From assembly GCF_017410345.1 (NCBI RefSeq), contig NZ_JAFQQZ010000048.1:1-53135 (forward strand): a stretch of 53,135 nt of DNA, in the 5' to 3' direction. The notes under the pieces were generated by a model. The model was not told the origin of the DNA, made no database searches, and was given only the letters and a program-made list of their open reading frames with translations. This stretch comes from Methanobrevibacter sp. Lineage in GTDB: Archaea > Methanobacteriota > Methanobacteria > Methanobacteriales > Methanobacteriaceae. Below, piece after piece: positions 1 through 9,683 of the stretch. Made by a program: the position numbers and the translations under genes. Within the stretch, counting starts at the first letter, position 1. Each line of letters opens with the position of its first letter.

Positions 1-40
1 AAAAATAATTAAAAAAAATTAGTTAAGAGTGAAATCACTC
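1..40 (-). terminator. Probable radA terminator
   Basis: Read on the minus strand, a 5-bp hairpin (GAGTG at 27-31, CACTC at 36-40) is followed by a long T-rich run covering 20-1. It lies about 60 bases past the radA stop codon. Archaeal termination needs mainly the T tract, so the hairpin may be incidental. Confidence 0.5.
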
Positions 41-64
41 CCCACTAGTGAAAAAGATTTTGGT

Positions 65-99
65 CCAGGTTTTGCGAGCCGAAGGCGAGCAAAAGCTGG
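65..99 (-). other. Stable hairpin directly after the radA stop
   Basis: The arms are CCAG (65-68) with CTGG (96-99), TTTTGC (70-75) with GCAAAA (89-94), and GCC (78-80) with GGC (84-86) around a three-base loop. On the plus strand the internal loop is a symmetric GA/GA. The element starts two bases beyond the radA stop codon and is more GC-rich than its surroundings. It may be an mRNA 3'-end stabiliser or part of a terminator, or a short dispersed repeat. Confidence 0.5.
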
Positions 100-100
100 G

Positions 101-1036
101 TTAGTCAACAATACCATCGGTAGTGACTTTAAATACAGCTTCCCCTTCTGGCAAGTGAGGGCTGTCCACCAATCTGGCGATTCTTTTTCCAGCCAATCCT
201 TTTTTCAGCCAGATTCTGTAAGTTGAAGCATGTCCTAAAACGTGTCCACCGATAGCCTTTGTCGGACTTCCGAAGAATGCGTCAGGTCTTGCCTGAACTT
301 GGTTGGTAAGGAAAACAGCCACATTATAAGTGTTAGCCACTTGCTGCAATGCATGCAAGTGTTGGTTTAATTTCTGTTGCCTTGTTGCTAAGGATTCCCT
401 TCCGACATATTCTGCTCTGAAGTGTGCCATAAGTGAGTCGACAATGACCAATCTTACATTAACACCGCTTTGAATCAATTCATTAATCTTTTCAGCCATT
501 AATATTTGGTGAGAGGAGTTGAATGCCCTTGCAATGTGAATCTTTCTTAAAACTTCCTCACGGTCAAGGCCAAATGCGTCTGCAATCTGTTCAACCCTTT
601 CAGGTCTGAAAGTGTTCTCTGTATCAATGAATACGCATTCACCATCTAAACCGCCTTTTTCCTTTGGCAATTGAACGGTGACAGCCAATTCATGGGAAAT
701 CTGACTTTTACCTGATCCGAATTCCCCGAACACTTCAGTGATTGCCTGAGTTTCGATTCCTCCTCCAATCAATTCATCGACGCCTTTGCTTCCAGTGGTT
801 ATGCGGCCAACATCACGTCTTCTTTCCATCACATCAAATGCTGTTTCAAAATCAATTTTTTCAGCTTTACGTGCTGCTTCAATAACCTTTTCTGCTACCC
901 CTTCACCGATTTCAGCCTTTACAGCCAATTCCTTAGCGGTGGCGGTAGCCAATCTCATCATATCAGCAAACCCTGCTTCCCTTAATTTTTCAGCAGTTTT
1001 TTCTCCAACATTAGGTAAGTCTTCAAGTTCTACCAT
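101..1036 (-). CDS. radA: DNA repair and recombination protein RadA
   Basis: This is the archaeal RecA/Rad51-family recombinase that forms filaments on single-stranded DNA and drives strand exchange. The 311 residues start with a helix-hairpin-helix domain (about 1-55, [18 protein letters not shown]). The ATPase core follows, with Walker A GEFGSGKS at 104-111 and a Walker B-like strand [11 protein letters not shown] near 200. The C-terminal part has the [12 protein letters not shown] segment typical of loop L2. Length and order match archaeal RadA and there is no intein. I start at MVELEDL; an in-frame ATG nine bases upstream would only add MII. It lies 55 bases behind rpa in the same direction, so the two are probably co-transcribed. 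Confidence 0.97.
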   Translation of the reverse strand: MVELEDLPNVGEKTAEKLREAGFADMMRLATATAKELAVKAEIGEGVAEKVIEAARKAEKIDFETAFDVMERRRDVGRITTGSKGVDELIGGGIETQAITEVFGEFGSGKSQISHELAVTVQLPKEKGGLDGECVFIDTENTFRPERVEQIADAFGLDREEVLRKIHIARAFNSSHQILMAEKINELIQSGVNVRLVIVDSLMAHFRAEYVGRESLATRQQKLNQHLHALQQVANTYNVAVFLTNQVQARPDAFFGSPTKAIGGHVLGHASTYRIWLKKGLAGKRIARLVDSPHLPEGEAVFKVTTDGIVD

Positions 1037-1091
1037 AATTATCAACCCATTAAATAAATTTATTAAAGTTCATCATGCAATAAAATAAAAC

Positions 1092-3557
1092 TTATAGCTC
1101 TTTCTTAACGATCTTTTTAGGCCTAAGTCTTATCTCTTCATCATAATTATTGTAAGTCACATCAGCAATCAATTCCAAGGATTGTCCTTCAATATCCATT
1201 GCTTTGGTCTCTAGGAATCCGAAGTCACCTTCGTTTTCCTCATACATTTCGACTATTTCATCATGCTTCATGCCAAGCAATTCCTCTACCAATTCATTGA
1301 AGAATGTTACTTGGATTTCACCGGTTTCATCAGTGATCTTTGCAGGAAGCATTAAAAGATATTTCGGTTTGTCTATATAGTTTCCACAATGTGGGCACTC
1401 CTCTTCATCCTCATCTTCAAGAGTACGATTGCAGATCGGACATTTAGGAATTAGGATCCTTTCAATATAAGGTTCAGAGAATGTACCTGTAATTCTCACA
1501 TTTCTATCTTCCAATTCAAGGTTTGCAATATCCTTTGAAGTGTATAGGATATTCTGCAATTCTTCAATATCCGGAAGACTGTTCAGTTCATTATAGGAAG
1601 GCTGCAATATGTTTGTTGAATTGCCTACAGACAATTCTTCACGATTGGACCTGTCATTATACCTTATGCGTGGATTTTGAATCTTGATTGCCTCATTGAG
1701 ATCAAAAGGCAAATTGGTCTTGTCATCCCATAATGTAACGGCTATGAAACCTGAATCGTCACCGATGGTCATGTTTCTAACCAAACCTTTGGAACCGTCC
1801 GGTCTTTCAAATTCACGGGTATCTTCAATTTCCATGATTCTTCCTACAACCTTGACGTTCATGTCGTCCTCTTCCAAATCATAGATTTTCTTGGTTTGAT
1901 AGATTTGCTCTTCCAAATCTTCAAATGAAGGCAAGTCAGCAGCTTCAGCATCTGTAAGTTCAATCACTCTGGTTGTCTTTCCAACATTGAGCTCAACTTC
2001 ATACATGCCTAATCTGGTTCTGGCATTTTCAATTTGATATGCCTTGCCTATTCCATATGAAGCCTCTGCCTTCTCATCCCAGAATGAGATCCTGACTTTT
2101 CCGGTTGAATCTGCAATATCTCCGGAACGAACGAATCCGGTTGAACCGTCATCCCTTTGGAAAGAATGTGAATCGTAAATTGTAACCAATCTTCCGATGA
2201 CATCCACTTCTTCACCATCTTCTTCATGATCCTGAACTTCACCAATGCTTATTGGACCTAATTTGCTTGAGATGTCATTCAATCCTTCAAGCAAGTCATC
2301 GTTGACATCAGGGTTTACCTTTAATTCAGTGTTCCAATTGGTGTTTACCCTATATCCGCTGGTAGCATAGTCATCATATTCAATGTTTCCGCCGATGACC
2401 TTAAGGATGTCCCCTTTGGAAACTTGCAATTTGGTATCGTCACCCCAAAGGGTAACTCTTATGGAACCGGTATCATCAGTGATTTCAATTGACTTCACAA
2501 ATCCTTTGGTTCCATCCTGCCTATCAAATTCGATTGTATCCTGGATTTTAGTTACAATGCCTATCAAGCTAACATCCTTGACTTCCTGAGCATTGCCGAT
2601 TTTAATGATGTTCTCTTCATATTCAGGAATGTCGAAATCCCCTTCAACCTTAAGGATTCTTCCATCCCAATGGGACAATGAGATTTCCCCGTTTCTTTCT
2701 CTGGATTGCTCATTAAGGAGCTTGACAATGTCCCCTTCTTTTAAGCCTAACCTATTAATCAGGTCTACATCCTTGTTCCATAAGGTGTAGGAAATTTTCC
2801 CGGTACTGTCTTGAATTTCAAGAGAAGTTACTTTTCCTTTCTTTCCATTGCTTTCATAAGTGTGAGGAGCAGGAACTCTGATCAATCTTCCTATGATGCT
2901 AACCTTTTCATCAGGAACAATGTCTGCAATTGAAATGAGGTTCTCTTCATAAACCGGAAATTCATCAATGTTTTTAGGGTAGTTCTCATTTGTCTCGTCG
3001 ATTGCCCTTAGCAATGATCTAGGACGTAAGGAAAATTCCTTGCCTCCTCTAAATCCATCCTTGCAGTCAATTTCTGAAATTTCAACAATGTCTCCTTCAG
3101 AGATGTGCTTAAGATGCTTGATGTTTTCGCTCCAAAGAACAAGTCTTACTTCGCCGGTATTGTCTGCAATTTGCATATTTGCAAGACTTCCCTCTTCTCC
3201 TTTCCTTGAAATGAATGATTTTGGATTGGAAATAGACATTACCCTTGCAATGACACTGAAACCTTGGCGGCCAGGTTCAACCTCGGCGATTGTCTTCGGA
3301 TTCTCAAGATCAAAATCAGTTTCAGTTTCTGTTGCGGTTTCCTTTCCGGTAAACGGATTTACAACCATGTCTATGAAATCCTTGTCACTGAAAAAAGAAG
3401 CGTCTTTGTATTCATCTTTAACTTTATTAAACTTATCTATGAATTCATCCTTTGATAATGTGTCTTGAACCTTTTCCCAACCATCCACAATGTATTGGAA
3501 ATCTTCCTCACTAATATCTTCAGCTAAATTCATTCCATTGAAAAATTCTTTATCCAT
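1092..3557 (-). CDS. rpa: Replication factor A (RPA), multi-OB-fold ssDNA-binding protein
   Basis: The protein is a single-polypeptide archaeal RPA that coats single-stranded DNA during replication and repair. Its 821 residues contain a helical N-terminal region of about 90 residues, then five repeats of one OB-fold pattern. Each has an xGR/xGI strand, a loop with a charged RxDGSxG-like stretch, and I-x-D-x-TG followed by LW or FW. A sixth OB unit near the C-terminus carries a zinc-finger insert (CPIC...CPHC). The six OB units make it long for the family. The ribosome-binding site is GAGGG upstream of the start. It is the first gene of the rpa-radA pair, which fits joint supply of ssDNA-binding protein and recombinase. 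Confidence 0.93.
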   Translation of the reverse strand: MDKEFFNGMNLAEDISEEDFQYIVDGWEKVQDTLSKDEFIDKFNKVKDEYKDASFFSDKDFIDMVVNPFTGKETATETETDFDLENPKTIAEVEPGRQGFSVIARVMSISNPKSFISRKGEEGSLANMQIADNTGEVRLVLWSENIKHLKHISEGDIVEISEIDCKDGFRGGKEFSLRPRSLLRAIDETNENYPKNIDEFPVYEENLISIADIVPDEKVSIIGRLIRVPAPHTYESNGKKGKVTSLEIQDSTGKISYTLWNKDVDLINRLGLKEGDIVKLLNEQSRERNGEISLSHWDGRILKVEGDFDIPEYEENIIKIGNAQEVKDVSLIGIVTKIQDTIEFDRQDGTKGFVKSIEITDDTGSIRVTLWGDDTKLQVSKGDILKVIGGNIEYDDYATSGYRVNTNWNTELKVNPDVNDDLLEGLNDISSKLGPISIGEVQDHEEDGEEVDVIGRLVTIYDSHSFQRDDGSTGFVRSGDIADSTGKVRISFWDEKAEASYGIGKAYQIENARTRLGMYEVELNVGKTTRVIELTDAEAADLPSFEDLEEQIYQTKKIYDLEEDDMNVKVVGRIMEIEDTREFERPDGSKGLVRNMTIGDDSGFIAVTLWDDKTNLPFDLNEAIKIQNPRIRYNDRSNREELSVGNSTNILQPSYNELNSLPDIEELQNILYTSKDIANLELEDRNVRITGTFSEPYIERILIPKCPICNRTLEDEDEEECPHCGNYIDKPKYLLMLPAKITDETGEIQVTFFNELVEELLGMKHDEIVEMYEENEGDFGFLETKAMDIEGQSLELIADVTYNNYDEEIRLRPKKIVKKEL

Positions 3558-4424
3558 ACCAAACCCTCGTTTTTTTTAAATTATAAATTTAGTAAAAATA
3601 ATCAATAAAACAACAATCACTTAATTTGAATCGTCATATGATTTTCATGCTAAAGATCGATTGAAATTAAGTCTGACCATTTGTTTTATCACAATTTTTT
3701 CAAGTTAAATTATAATTTAATTTTCTCCATATATAATAATTAAGACAGAGCATTTGAAAACTAATAGTGGAGTTTCAAGTGAAAAAACATATTGGCCCCA
3801 AATGCCTAATTAAAAATGTAACCATACAAGATATTTAATAATGAAATAAGAGCAAATATCAAATAAAAATAAACGATAATAAAAAATAAATCATAAAATA
3901 AAAAATCTTATTTTCAATATCATCAATTCTATTTTTCATCATAAATTCATTATAATAATATATTTATAATCTATATTATTTTAATATTTTTAATATCCGA
4001 ATTTTCATATGAATCCATATCAAAAAAATCATCAAATCATTTAGGTTTCTTGAAATCTCAAGGATTCGAGTATAAATATTAAAACATTGCAGCTTATAAA
4101 AGTTTAGGTTTTCATCTCATTTAATATTCAGTCAAATTTCAAAACTTAAATATCATAGGCTAATTTTTAAAAATTAAGTCTGTAATAATCAATTATATGA
4201 CCAAATATATAAAATTATGCTTTTTTTCATTATAATAATTCATAATAACATCAATTTAGCAATTTTAAGGAAATTTAATAATCTATATGAAAAATAACGA
4301 ATTTAAAATCATTTTAAAATTAGGATGAAAAAATAAGATAAGACTATAAATTTCAATTGAATTTGAAAATTGACTTGAAAATGAAAAAGTTTAAAAAAAG
4401 TGAAAAATCGAGAGTTCAAGCCAA
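3558..4424. other. 867-bp AT-rich gene-free region
   Basis: I find no convincing coding region here. It should contain the promoter for rpa (minus strand, from 3557) and the end of the polysaccharide transcript arriving from 4425. Weak structure includes a 7-bp long-range inverted repeat (GCATTTG at 3750-3756, CAAATGC at 3799-3805), downstream of a TATA-like stretch near 3727-3738, and a short CTTGA/TCAAG hairpin near 4049. A small RNA is possible but unsupported. Confidence 0.5.
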
Positions 4425-5828
4425 TCAGTAGGCATTCTCATCCCTTTTGAAGATGGTCTTCAACATGATTTGAATGTCCAGTACCAGACTCCAGTTCTCT
4501 ACATAGCGGATGTCATATTCAATACGCTTTTCAATTGAAGTGTTTCCTCTATATCCGTTTACTTGAGCAAGCCCTGTAAGGCCTGGCCTTACCTGGTGCT
4601 TGACCATATATTTTGGAATTTCCTTCTTGAATTGCTCTACGAAATATGGCCTTTCCGGACGAGGCCCGACAACGCTCATCTCCCTTTTCAGGACATTGAA
4701 GAACTGAGGCAACTCATCAATGCTCATCTTTCTGATGAATGTTCCGACCCTTGTCTTTCTTGGATCGTCTTCTGTTGTCCATTGGGATTTCTCTTCCTCC
4801 TCATCCTGAACCTTCATGCTTCTGAACTTATACATCATGAATGGCTTTCCGCCATAGCCTATCCTTTCCTGCTTGAAGATGATAGGGCCAGGGGATTCCA
4901 ATTTAATTGCAATGGCTGTCAAAATCATGATTGGAGAGGTGATGATAATAGCTACAATGGCTACAAAATAATCTTCAATGATCTTCTTGAACTTATTGAA
5001 TGCATCATCCAAAGGAACATATCGTATATTGATGATTGGCAGGTCGTCCAGCATGTCAACGGAAGGCCTTGCAGGCAAATACTTATAATAGTCTGGAATG
5101 ATTTCCGCCTTGATTCCTTCCTCTTCACATGCATCCACAATCTCATTCAAGTGATAATAGTACTGCAATGGAATGGCTATGACAACCCTGTCAAACTTAT
5201 GGGTCTTCAGGACATCAGGCAAATCCTTGAAAGTGCCTATGAACTTGATTCCCTCAAATGTTTTTCCTAAATGCTCCTTCCTTCCCAAAAATCCGCCAAT
5301 GTTATATCCCAAATAGGTTTTGGACTTGATCTTATGTGCAAAGGTAAAGGCCAACTCGTTATCCCCGATGATGAGCATATGCTTTAAGTTGCGGTTGTTC
5401 ACCCTCATGAATCTCAATACCAAGATTACAAGAGCCCTTTCAATAATTGCAAATACCATACCGAACAAGCTTAACAGGAATAGCATGATTCTTGAGAAAT
5501 CCGGCTGGTTGATGACGAAGAGAATTGCCACTAGAATAATGAAAGCCATTATGTCCGCTTTTATTATATCCTCTGCACCGGACAATATTGAAGACTTGTT
5601 CCTGAATGGCTTATACAGGCCAAAAAAGTAGTATAAAAGAAGATAGGTTGGGATAATGCATAAGACAGTGAATACCAAGTAATCAATAAAAGGCAATGAT
5701 CCTCCCAAAGGACCGAATAGAGTGGTCTTGAATCTGACGTAATAGGCCAGAACCAATGAAAACAGAATTACAAGAACATCTATTACAACAAGCAATGAGT
5801 TCAATATTCTTTGATTTTCCTTAATCAT
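4425..5828 (-). CDS. Polyprenyl-phosphate sugar-1-phosphate transferase (polysaccharide initiation)
   Basis: This membrane enzyme transfers a sugar 1-phosphate from a nucleotide sugar to a polyprenyl-phosphate carrier, the first step of building a repeat unit. Its 467 residues begin with about four or five transmembrane segments (roughly 10-140), then a Rossmann-like middle (HMLIIGDNELAF). The C-terminal bacterial sugar-transferase domain carries the KLESPGPIIFKQERIGYGG, YKFRSM, ELPQFFNVLKREMSVVGPRPE and VRPGLTGLAQV motifs. This is the WbaP/WcaJ-like architecture and length. It is the last gene of the minus-strand polysaccharide run. The precise sugar cannot be told from the sequence. Confidence 0.93.
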   Translation of the reverse strand: MIKENQRILNSLLVVIDVLVILFSLVLAYYVRFKTTLFGPLGGSLPFIDYLVFTVLCIIPTYLLLYYFFGLYKPFRNKSSILSGAEDIIKADIMAFIILVAILFVINQPDFSRIMLFLLSLFGMVFAIIERALVILVLRFMRVNNRNLKHMLIIGDNELAFTFAHKIKSKTYLGYNIGGFLGRKEHLGKTFEGIKFIGTFKDLPDVLKTHKFDRVVIAIPLQYYYHLNEIVDACEEEGIKAEIIPDYYKYLPARPSVDMLDDLPIINIRYVPLDDAFNKFKKIIEDYFVAIVAIIITSPIMILTAIAIKLESPGPIIFKQERIGYGGKPFMMYKFRSMKVQDEEEEKSQWTTEDDPRKTRVGTFIRKMSIDELPQFFNVLKREMSVVGPRPERPYFVEQFKKEIPKYMVKHQVRPGLTGLAQVNGYRGNTSIEKRIEYDIRYVENWSLVLDIQIMLKTIFKRDENAY

Positions 5829-5969
5829 CTTACCACTCTTAGTTTATTGATTTGATATTTGTTTAAAGTTGATTGATAATTGATAAAAAATTAAGCACTT
5901 ATACATTTAATACTATATTCATATCAATATTAGATTTAAAATATATTATTTATAAAATTACCTATTATT

Positions 5970-6866
5970 TTATGACCTTAAAGCATTCCTAATCAGATTA
6001 AAGACCAATAGAACCCCTATTCCAATATAAACGGCAATGTTTACAAGAACATTGTACTTTTCGGTGTAATGCTTTCTATAGAAGACATACATTGCCCTGT
6101 AGAATTCATAAATAAGCTTTGGATTTCTCTTTTTGGTCTTCTTATCCTCACTGCTTGCTCCCTTATAATGGATGATTTCAGCCTCGCCGAAGTAGACGAT
6201 TCTCCATCCTGCCTGCTTTATCCTATAGCACCAGTCAATGTCCTCGCCATACATGAAGAAGGCGTCATCCAGAAGGCCAACATCATCGATTGTGGTTCTT
6301 CGAACAAGCATGAATGCTCCGACCAGACAGTCTATCTCATAGACTCCGTCATCATCCAAGTCATCCAGATTGTAATCGTCCCTGTCGCTTGATGTCTTGA
6401 TGTTGAACAGCTTATAGAATGCATTTACAGGATTTGGAAAGCTGCGCTTGCATGCCTTGTCAAGGGTGCCGTCTGCAAGGGAAACCTTACATCCCAAAGC
6501 GCCGACGTCGGCATTTGTAGCTTTGGTCATATAATCCATGCATTTATCAATTGTAGCTTCCTTTATAAGTGTATCTGAGTTTAAAAGAAGAATGTATTCC
6601 CCAAGGGCCTCTTCAATGGCTAAGTTGTTTGCCTTTGCAAACCCATCATTGCCGGAGTTGGCTATGACCTTGATGGTCCCTCTTGATATTTCATCCTTAA
6701 AGTAGTCTTCAAGCTTTTCCAAGCTGTCATCGGTTGACTTGTTGTCCACTAAAAAGATTTCATATGTATAATGGGTAGGTTCAGCCAAACAGGAATCGAT
6801 TGTCTCCTTTGTTAATTTGAAGGTATTGTAATTGACAATGATAATGGACAAATCTAATTTTCTCAT
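5970..6866 (-). CDS. Family 2 glycosyltransferase, rhamnosyltransferase-like
   Basis: The 298-residue protein has a GT-A fold start (LSIIIVNYNTFKLTKETIDSC), an acidic metal-binding site (LLNSDTLI) and the GEDIDWCYRIKQAGWRI segment typical of WbbL-like rhamnosyltransferases. A hydrophobic helix at the C-terminus (about 273-295) suggests membrane association. It lies in a run with all four dTDP-rhamnose synthesis genes, so dTDP-L-rhamnose is a natural donor; the acceptor is unknown. The AGGTG ribosome-binding site sits just upstream of the ATG. Confidence 0.88.
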   Translation of the reverse strand: MRKLDLSIIIVNYNTFKLTKETIDSCLAEPTHYTYEIFLVDNKSTDDSLEKLEDYFKDEISRGTIKVIANSGNDGFAKANNLAIEEALGEYILLLNSDTLIKEATIDKCMDYMTKATNADVGALGCKVSLADGTLDKACKRSFPNPVNAFYKLFNIKTSSDRDDYNLDDLDDDGVYEIDCLVGAFMLVRRTTIDDVGLLDDAFFMYGEDIDWCYRIKQAGWRIVYFGEAEIIHYKGASSEDKKTKKRNPKLIYEFYRAMYVFYRKHYTEKYNVLVNIAVYIGIGVLLVFNLIRNALRS

Positions 6867-6938
6867 CTTTACACCTATAATAATGAATAAAAAACATCTA
6901 TTTCAATTTTGTACAATCTCTATATTATATTAATTTAA

Positions 6939-7922
6939 TCATTTCCTTAAATAAGCGAAAGTATTTTTTATAAGCTTCCATTCTATCTTAAAGTAGTTTT
7001 TCCAGTTTTTCCTTAAAAATGGAGTCTTATCTAATTTTTTTCTATCGTTCAGTCCTTCCTTGATTCCATCCAAATAAATGGATCCGTATCCCTTCCTAAC
7101 AAAGAAAAGATATTTTATCAGGAATCCAAAGAAGAGGAATATGAAATTAATGACCTTTTGAATGATTGGGAAGTTCTTGTAAATCAGGAATACATTGTTT
7201 CTGGCTGCCAATCTGATCTTGAATTCGTTGTATCTGCTTCCGCTTGTTCCGCTTCCATAATGGTAGACTATTGAATTCGGGCAGAAATAATTCCTGTAGC
7301 CATATATCTGAGACCTGTAGGCAAGGTCTATGTCCTCAACATAGGCAAAGAAATTATCGTCAAACAATCCTATTTCCTCAAGAACTGATTTCCTATACAA
7401 TGCCGCACCTGCACAAGAGGAGAATATCTCTCTCTTTTCATTGTATCTTTCCACAGGCTGGCCATCCCCTATCTTTTTGGTCCAGGCAAGTATGGTATAC
7501 TCATCTCCCGCATCATCCATCAGTTCTCTATTGTAATGCTGAATCATCTTTGACTGGATTGAAAATGGATTTTCACCCAATTCAATGGATTCATCCATGG
7601 CCTTGATGATCTCCTCCAAGGCATTCCATTCCAATTCGACATCATTGTTCACTGAATAGACATATTCGCACTTTGCCTTTCTGATTCCCTGGTTGACTGC
7701 AGGGGCAAATCCTAAATTTTCTTGATTTTTAATTAGAACTATGTCAATCGGATAGTTGGAGCTATTGATGAACTCCTCAATGAATCCTATGCTTCCATCA
7801 GTAGATGCATTGTCAATTATAATGATTTCCTCAATGAATCTGCTTTGAATCAGCAAGGTTTCAAAATAGCTGTTCAGGAACTTCAATCCATTATAATTTG
7901 GAGTCACTACTGATACTTTCAT
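6939..7922 (-). CDS. Family 2 glycosyltransferase, rhamnosyltransferase-like
   Basis: This is a second GT-A glycosyltransferase, 327 residues, with VSVVTPNYNGLKFL at the start, the acidic site SVNNDVELEW and the later VEDIDLAYRSQIYGYR motif, all typical of the rhamnosyltransferase branch of GT2. The last 80 residues include a hydrophobic stretch (INFIFLFFGFLIKYLFF) and a basic tail, so it is probably a peripheral or anchored membrane enzyme. It sits between rfbB and the other GT2. The two probably add successive sugars to the same lipid-linked glycan. Confidence 0.87.
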   Translation of the reverse strand: MKVSVVTPNYNGLKFLNSYFETLLIQSRFIEEIIIIDNASTDGSIGFIEEFINSSNYPIDIVLIKNQENLGFAPAVNQGIRKAKCEYVYSVNNDVELEWNALEEIIKAMDESIELGENPFSIQSKMIQHYNRELMDDAGDEYTILAWTKKIGDGQPVERYNEKREIFSSCAGAALYRKSVLEEIGLFDDNFFAYVEDIDLAYRSQIYGYRNYFCPNSIVYHYGSGTSGSRYNEFKIRLAARNNVFLIYKNFPIIQKVINFIFLFFGFLIKYLFFVRKGYGSIYLDGIKEGLNDRKKLDKTPFLRKNWKNYFKIEWKLIKNTFAYLRK

Positions 7923-7989
7923 AAAATCACTTTTTTGAATAATAAAAAAATTAAAAAACTAATAAAACATTAAAAATCATATAATTAAT

Positions 7990-8997
7990 CTATTTTTTTG
8001 AATACATTTTCTCATAATATTCCTGGTACTCGCCGGATTTTACCTTTTCCATCCAATCCGGATTGTCCAAATACCAGTTAATGGTTTCTACAATGCCTGT
8101 TTCAAATGTGTATTTTGGCTTCCAACCCAATTCTTCTGTAATTTTAGTTGAATCAATTGCATAGCGCCTATCATGGCCCAATCTATCTTTAACAAACTTG
8201 ATCAGGGATTCAGGTTTGTTTAACTCTTTTAATATGAGCTTTACGATTTCAATGTTTTCCTTTTCATTATGGCCCCCGATATTATAGACCTCTCCCAATT
8301 TACCCTTATGAAGGACTAGGTCGATTGCTGTGCAGTGGTCGTATACATGGAGCCAGTCCCTGATGTTCTTTCCATCACCGTAGACAGGCAATTCCTTATC
8401 TTCCAAGGCATTTGAAATCATGAGAGGGATTAGCTTTTCGGGAAATTGATAAGGGCCATAATTGTTTGAGCATCTTGTAATGTTGATAGGCAAACCGAAT
8501 GTTTCACCATAAGCCCTGACCATCAAATCCGCACCGGCCTTTGAAGCGGAATATGGGCTGTTTGCTTGAAGGGGACTTTCTTCTGTAAAGTAACCTTCAC
8601 TTCCAAGGCTTCCATAAACCTCATCAGTGGAGACCTGAAGAAACTTCCTGATATCATGTTTCTTAGCTGCATCCAAGAGCACTTGAGTTCCTATGATATT
8701 GGACTTTATGAATATCTGAGGGTCTTCGATGCTACGGTCCACATGGCTTTCAGCAGCAAAATGAACTATGTAATCCACATCCTTGACGATGAAATCGACC
8801 AATTCCGCATCTTGAATGTCTCCCTTTACAAAGGTGTAATTTGGATTGTCTTCAATATCCTCCAAGTTTTCAAGATTCCCGCAGTATGTTAGGGCATCCA
8901 GATTCACAATCTCATAATCCGGATACTTTTCAAGCATGTATTTTACAAAGTTGCTTCCTATGAATCCTGCTCCACCGGTTATTAAAACTTTAGTCAT
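7990..8997 (-). CDS. rfbB: dTDP-glucose 4,6-dehydratase
   Basis: It converts dTDP-glucose to dTDP-4-keto-6-deoxyglucose, the second step to dTDP-L-rhamnose. The extended short-chain dehydrogenase fold shows the NAD motif GGAGFIGSNF, the STDEVYG active-site segment, the YSASKAGAD catalytic Tyr/Lys, and RCSNNYGPYQFPEKLIP, all diagnostic of RmlB. I start at MTKVLITGG (335 residues). A GTG nine bases upstream is in frame but forms part of the AGTGAT ribosome-binding site. It follows rfbC in the transcript. Confidence 0.96.
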   Translation of the reverse strand: MTKVLITGGAGFIGSNFVKYMLEKYPDYEIVNLDALTYCGNLENLEDIEDNPNYTFVKGDIQDAELVDFIVKDVDYIVHFAAESHVDRSIEDPQIFIKSNIIGTQVLLDAAKKHDIRKFLQVSTDEVYGSLGSEGYFTEESPLQANSPYSASKAGADLMVRAYGETFGLPINITRCSNNYGPYQFPEKLIPLMISNALEDKELPVYGDGKNIRDWLHVYDHCTAIDLVLHKGKLGEVYNIGGHNEKENIEIVKLILKELNKPESLIKFVKDRLGHDRRYAIDSTKITEELGWKPKYTFETGIVETINWYLDNPDWMEKVKSGEYQEYYEKMYSKK

Positions 8998-9053
8998 ATA
9001 AATCACTTAAATCAATAAAACTTTTATCCTATCCTGAAATCATATAAATATTG

Positions 9054-9617
9054 TTAAAAGTCAGTTTCTGTCTCACTTAAGGGTTTCCATAATTTATCCT
9101 TATCAGATAAAAGAATGTTCTCTTCACCAATCTCATCCAATGGCCAGTCAATGGCTATCTCAGGATCATTCCAAATGATTCCTCCCTCATCATCGCCATT
9201 ATAGAAATCTGTGCATTTGTAGACGAATTCAGCCTCATCGGATAAAACCAAAAATCCATGAGCAAATCCCTTTGGTACAAAAAGCTGCTTTTTATTCTCT
9301 TCTGAAAGAATCTCGCCAACCCATTTTCCATAGGTCTCTGATTTTTTTCTGAGGTCAACAGCCACATCAAAAACCTCACCCTTTATTACGCGAACCAATT
9401 TGCCTTGAGGCTGGGTGTATTGGAAATGAAGTCCTCTTAAAACTCCTTTTGATGATTTAGACTGATTATCCTGAACAAAGGTCAGGTCAATTCCTTCCTC
9501 CTTGAAGTCATTTTCATTATAGGTTTCCATGAAGTATCCTCTCTCATCACCAAAAACTGTTGGCTCCACAGTGAAGACACCTTCAATTTCGCTTCTTGTA
9601 ATTTTGAATTTACCCAT
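9054..9617 (-). CDS. rfbC: dTDP-4-dehydrorhamnose 3,5-epimerase
   Basis: The 187-residue cupin-fold epimerase acts on dTDP-4-keto-6-deoxyglucose in the rhamnose pathway. Visible family motifs are VFGDERGYFMETY, QDNQSKSSKGVLRGLHFQ with the catalytic-region His, KLVRVIKGEVFDVAVDLRK, and PKGFAHGFLVLSDEAEFVYKCTD. Length and motif order are normal for RmlC. It lies between rfbA and rfbB on the same strand. Confidence 0.96.
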   Translation of the reverse strand: MGKFKITRSEIEGVFTVEPTVFGDERGYFMETYNENDFKEEGIDLTFVQDNQSKSSKGVLRGLHFQYTQPQGKLVRVIKGEVFDVAVDLRKKSETYGKWVGEILSEENKKQLFVPKGFAHGFLVLSDEAEFVYKCTDFYNGDDEGGIIWNDPEIAIDWPLDEIGEENILLSDKDKLWKPLSETETDF

Positions 9618-9683
9618 TAAAACACCTGATTGTAAAAATTCTTAATAATAATTTTAAATCATTGCTTAAATTAAAATTTTTAA

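Noticed and set aside
29-226. Short plus-strand frame at the window start
   Set aside because: It lies over the hairpin and the end of radA and has no ribosome-binding site.
3264-3468. Plus-strand frames opposite the start of rpa
   Set aside because: Antisense shadows of the strongly supported RPA gene.
4563-5270. 235-codon open frame opposite the sugar transferase
   Set aside because: It is an antisense shadow of a well-supported gene with no family features of its own.
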